Below, one piece after another: positions 6,593-7,558 of a stretch of DNA of 7,558 bases. Position numbers and translations under genes: made by a program. The stretch is taken from NCBI GenBank assembly GCA_003170575.1, contig PMZB01000233.1:1-7558 (forward strand), given 5' to 3'. The DNA is from Chlamydiia bacterium. Lineage in GTDB: Bacteria; Chlamydiota; Chlamydiia; Chlamydiales; FEN-1388. Each line of letters starts with the position of its first letter. The first letter of the stretch is position 1. The notes under the pieces are model-generated. The model was given only the letters and a program-made list of their open reading frames with translations. It ran no database searches and was not told the DNA's origin.

Positions 6593-6689
6593 AAACCGCT
6601 ATCTTGCGCAAGCTCCTCGCCCAAGTCTCGACTTGGGCATTCGTCTCTGGCGACGCTCAGAGCGCAAGATAGGTAGCAAGCCCTGGTTT
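6593..6689. repeat. 97-bp nested inverted repeat able to form a cloverleaf/cruciform
   Basis: Outer arms CTATCTTGCGC (6599-6609) and GCGCAAGATAG (6662-6672) pair perfectly over 11 bp, with AAACC (6593-6597) and GGTTT (6685-6689) pairing further out. Inside are two more hairpins: GCCCAAGTC/GACTTGGGC (6619-6627, 6630-6638), perfect over 9 bp, and CTCTG/CAGAG (6645-6649, 6658-6662). It directly abuts the stop codon of the membrane/zinc-finger gene. It lacks the T-run of an intrinsic terminator, but could stop or process the transcript, or be a small non-autonomous mobile element. It does not fit a tRNA. Confidence 0.75.
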
Positions 6690-7558
6690 TAATGCGGGTG
6701 CCCTTTCCAATGGGTTTCCCGGCATGACCCCTCAATGCAGACTGAAACAGTACATCGACATTTGATTAAGGTTTTTTCGAAGGAAGTTCCGGTAAAAGTA
6801 TTTCCATTATGGCACATAGTACAGCGCTGGCTCACAAGTTCTATGACTTTTATCTTGAAATTTTCAAAATTTGTATGATCTTCAGGATCAGGCACCATCT
6901 TTTGGCGGAGTGCGTCTAAAGAGTGTTTTACGATACTAGGATCTAATGACCTATCTATGCGAGCTTCCCTTGCAATTATTTCATTCAGTTCTTGTTCCTG
7001 TGCTTGAGAAAGTTTTTTTGGCTCTGCTGGTTGAGAAGAGAGTGTGTCAAGTGAAAGAGATAAGGATCCAGATGGCTGTATGTTTTTATGTTTAAAGAAG
7101 TAAGTTTTGTGATAACGCCTAGTGGGATCAGTGGGAGCAGGGCTTTTTCTTGATCGAACCAATGTAGCTACCGTCGTGATGCTAAAAGCAGCAAGAGAAG
7201 CGATTTTCCACGAATTTGTGAGAGGATAGACTGAGAGAATGGCCGCGAGGTTTGCTACGGCAATATCCCCAATGAACCATGTTAATTTCCTTTCAGATAG
7301 AGCCTTCAGAAAATAGCGAGCGGCTACTATGCCGCCACCCACAATAGACAGCACTTTAGCTGATGAAACAAGAAAATCACTTATTTTTGACATAGGTTGT
7401 GTGGTATAGGAGGAATCAGTTCTGCCGGCTAAGTCAGTGGATTCAGCGTTTTGATTTAATGGAGTATTGGCGGGGAACTTATTTTTGTTTAAACAAAATA
7501 CAAAGCAGTTACCCGCACGTCCAAGTTTCTTCCCGCATTCCGTAAGACAATCTATACC
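6689..7558 (-). CDS. Membrane protein with C-terminal MYND-like zinc finger, 5' end missing
   Basis: I do not recognise this family. The frame ends at TAA 6691-6689 and is open up to the right edge, about 290 codons. The only ATG is at 7393 (234 residues), but the 11 bases before it contain no G on the coding strand, so no ribosome site. I therefore favour a longer gene that starts outside the window. Numbering from ATG 7393: three hydrophobic segments at about 9-29, 41-57 and 63-79 suggest a helical membrane anchor; a Ser/Pro-rich and then charged helical region (about 82-185) follows; the last 44 residues hold Cys 191, 194, 212, 214, 219, 224 and His 228, 232, 234. The end, C-x4-C-RETHWKG-H, resembles the second half of a eukaryotic MYND zinc finger (C-x3-C-x7-H with Trp at +5). 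Upstream of ATG 7393 the open frame has a twin CX3C pattern (Cys codons at 7549, 7537, 7507 and 7495). A host-directed role is possible but inferred. If the ATG is real, the gene is 6689-7393. Confidence 0.7.
   Translation of the reverse strand, partial: GIDCLTECGKKLGRAGNCFVFCLNKNKFPANTPLNQNAESTDLAGRTDSSYTTQPMSKISDFLVSSAKVLSIVGGGIVAARYFLKALSERKLTWFIGDIAVANLAAILSVYPLTNSWKIASLAAFSITTVATLVRSRKSPAPTDPTRRYHKTYFFKHKNIQPSGSLSLSLDTLSSQPAEPKKLSQAQEQELNEIIAREARIDRSLDPSIVKHSLDALRQKMVPDPEDHTNFENFKIKVIELVSQRCTMCHNGNTFTGTSFEKTLIKCRCTVSVCIEGSCRETHWKGHPH

Noticed and set aside
6593..6689. tRNA gene or integron attC site
   Set aside because: The stem lengths do not fit a tRNA and no CCA-proximal or T-loop signature is seen; the attC core GTTRRRY/RYYYAAC arrangement and an integrase are absent.
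1..7558. CRISPR array, rRNA, complete insertion sequence or prophage genes
   Set aside because: No regularly spaced repeats, no rRNA-like sequence, and no transposase, integrase or phage structural gene could be read in either strand.

Overview
The window most likely comes from a member of the Chlamydiae, probably an environmental lineage (Parachlamydiales/Simkania-like group). The beta clamp carries stretches I recall as near-identical in Chlamydia DnaN (for example FAVSREESRY, GTDGKRLA, EGKVSMAVNYSG). dnaN is followed directly by recF, as in Chlamydia. Long Sel1-repeat proteins and eukaryote-like kinase and zinc-finger proteins are typical of amoeba-associated chlamydiae. This placement rests on remembered protein similarity, not on a search.

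Layout, left to right. (1) Bases 1-1007 (+) hold the 3' part of a eukaryotic-type Ser/Thr kinase-like gene whose frame is open at the left edge. (2) Bases 1025-1125 hold a 101-bp exact copy of an internal piece of recF, in the same orientation as the real recF. (3) Bases 1258-3963 (+) encode a 901-residue protein with about 20 Sel1-like repeats, preceded by an AT-rich promoter with a consensus -10 and a good ribosome binding site. (4) A 70-bp palindromic element (3973-4042) lies between this gene and recF, which converge. (5) Bases 6328-4066 (-) hold dnaN and recF, one base apart, behind a promoter with a perfect -35 box inside a 15-bp palindrome. (6) A 360-bp gap (6329-6688) contains that promoter and, at its far end, nested inverted repeats (6574-6689). 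(7) Bases 6689-7558 (-) encode a three-helix membrane protein ending in a MYND-like Cys/His zinc finger. Its frame is open to the right edge, where it shows a twin CX3C pattern.

The window joins a conserved replication and repair operon (beta clamp plus RecF, a gap-repair protein) to accessory genes with a host-interaction look: kinase, Sel1 scaffold, and membrane plus zinc-finger protein. The recF fragment stranded between the kinase and the Sel1 gene shows that the accessory side was rearranged through recF. The least expected items are the exact recF duplication (which would also make kinase read-through RNA antisense to recF), the MYND-like finger, and the two different palindromic elements. 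I see no rRNA, tRNA, CRISPR array, transposase or complete insertion sequence.
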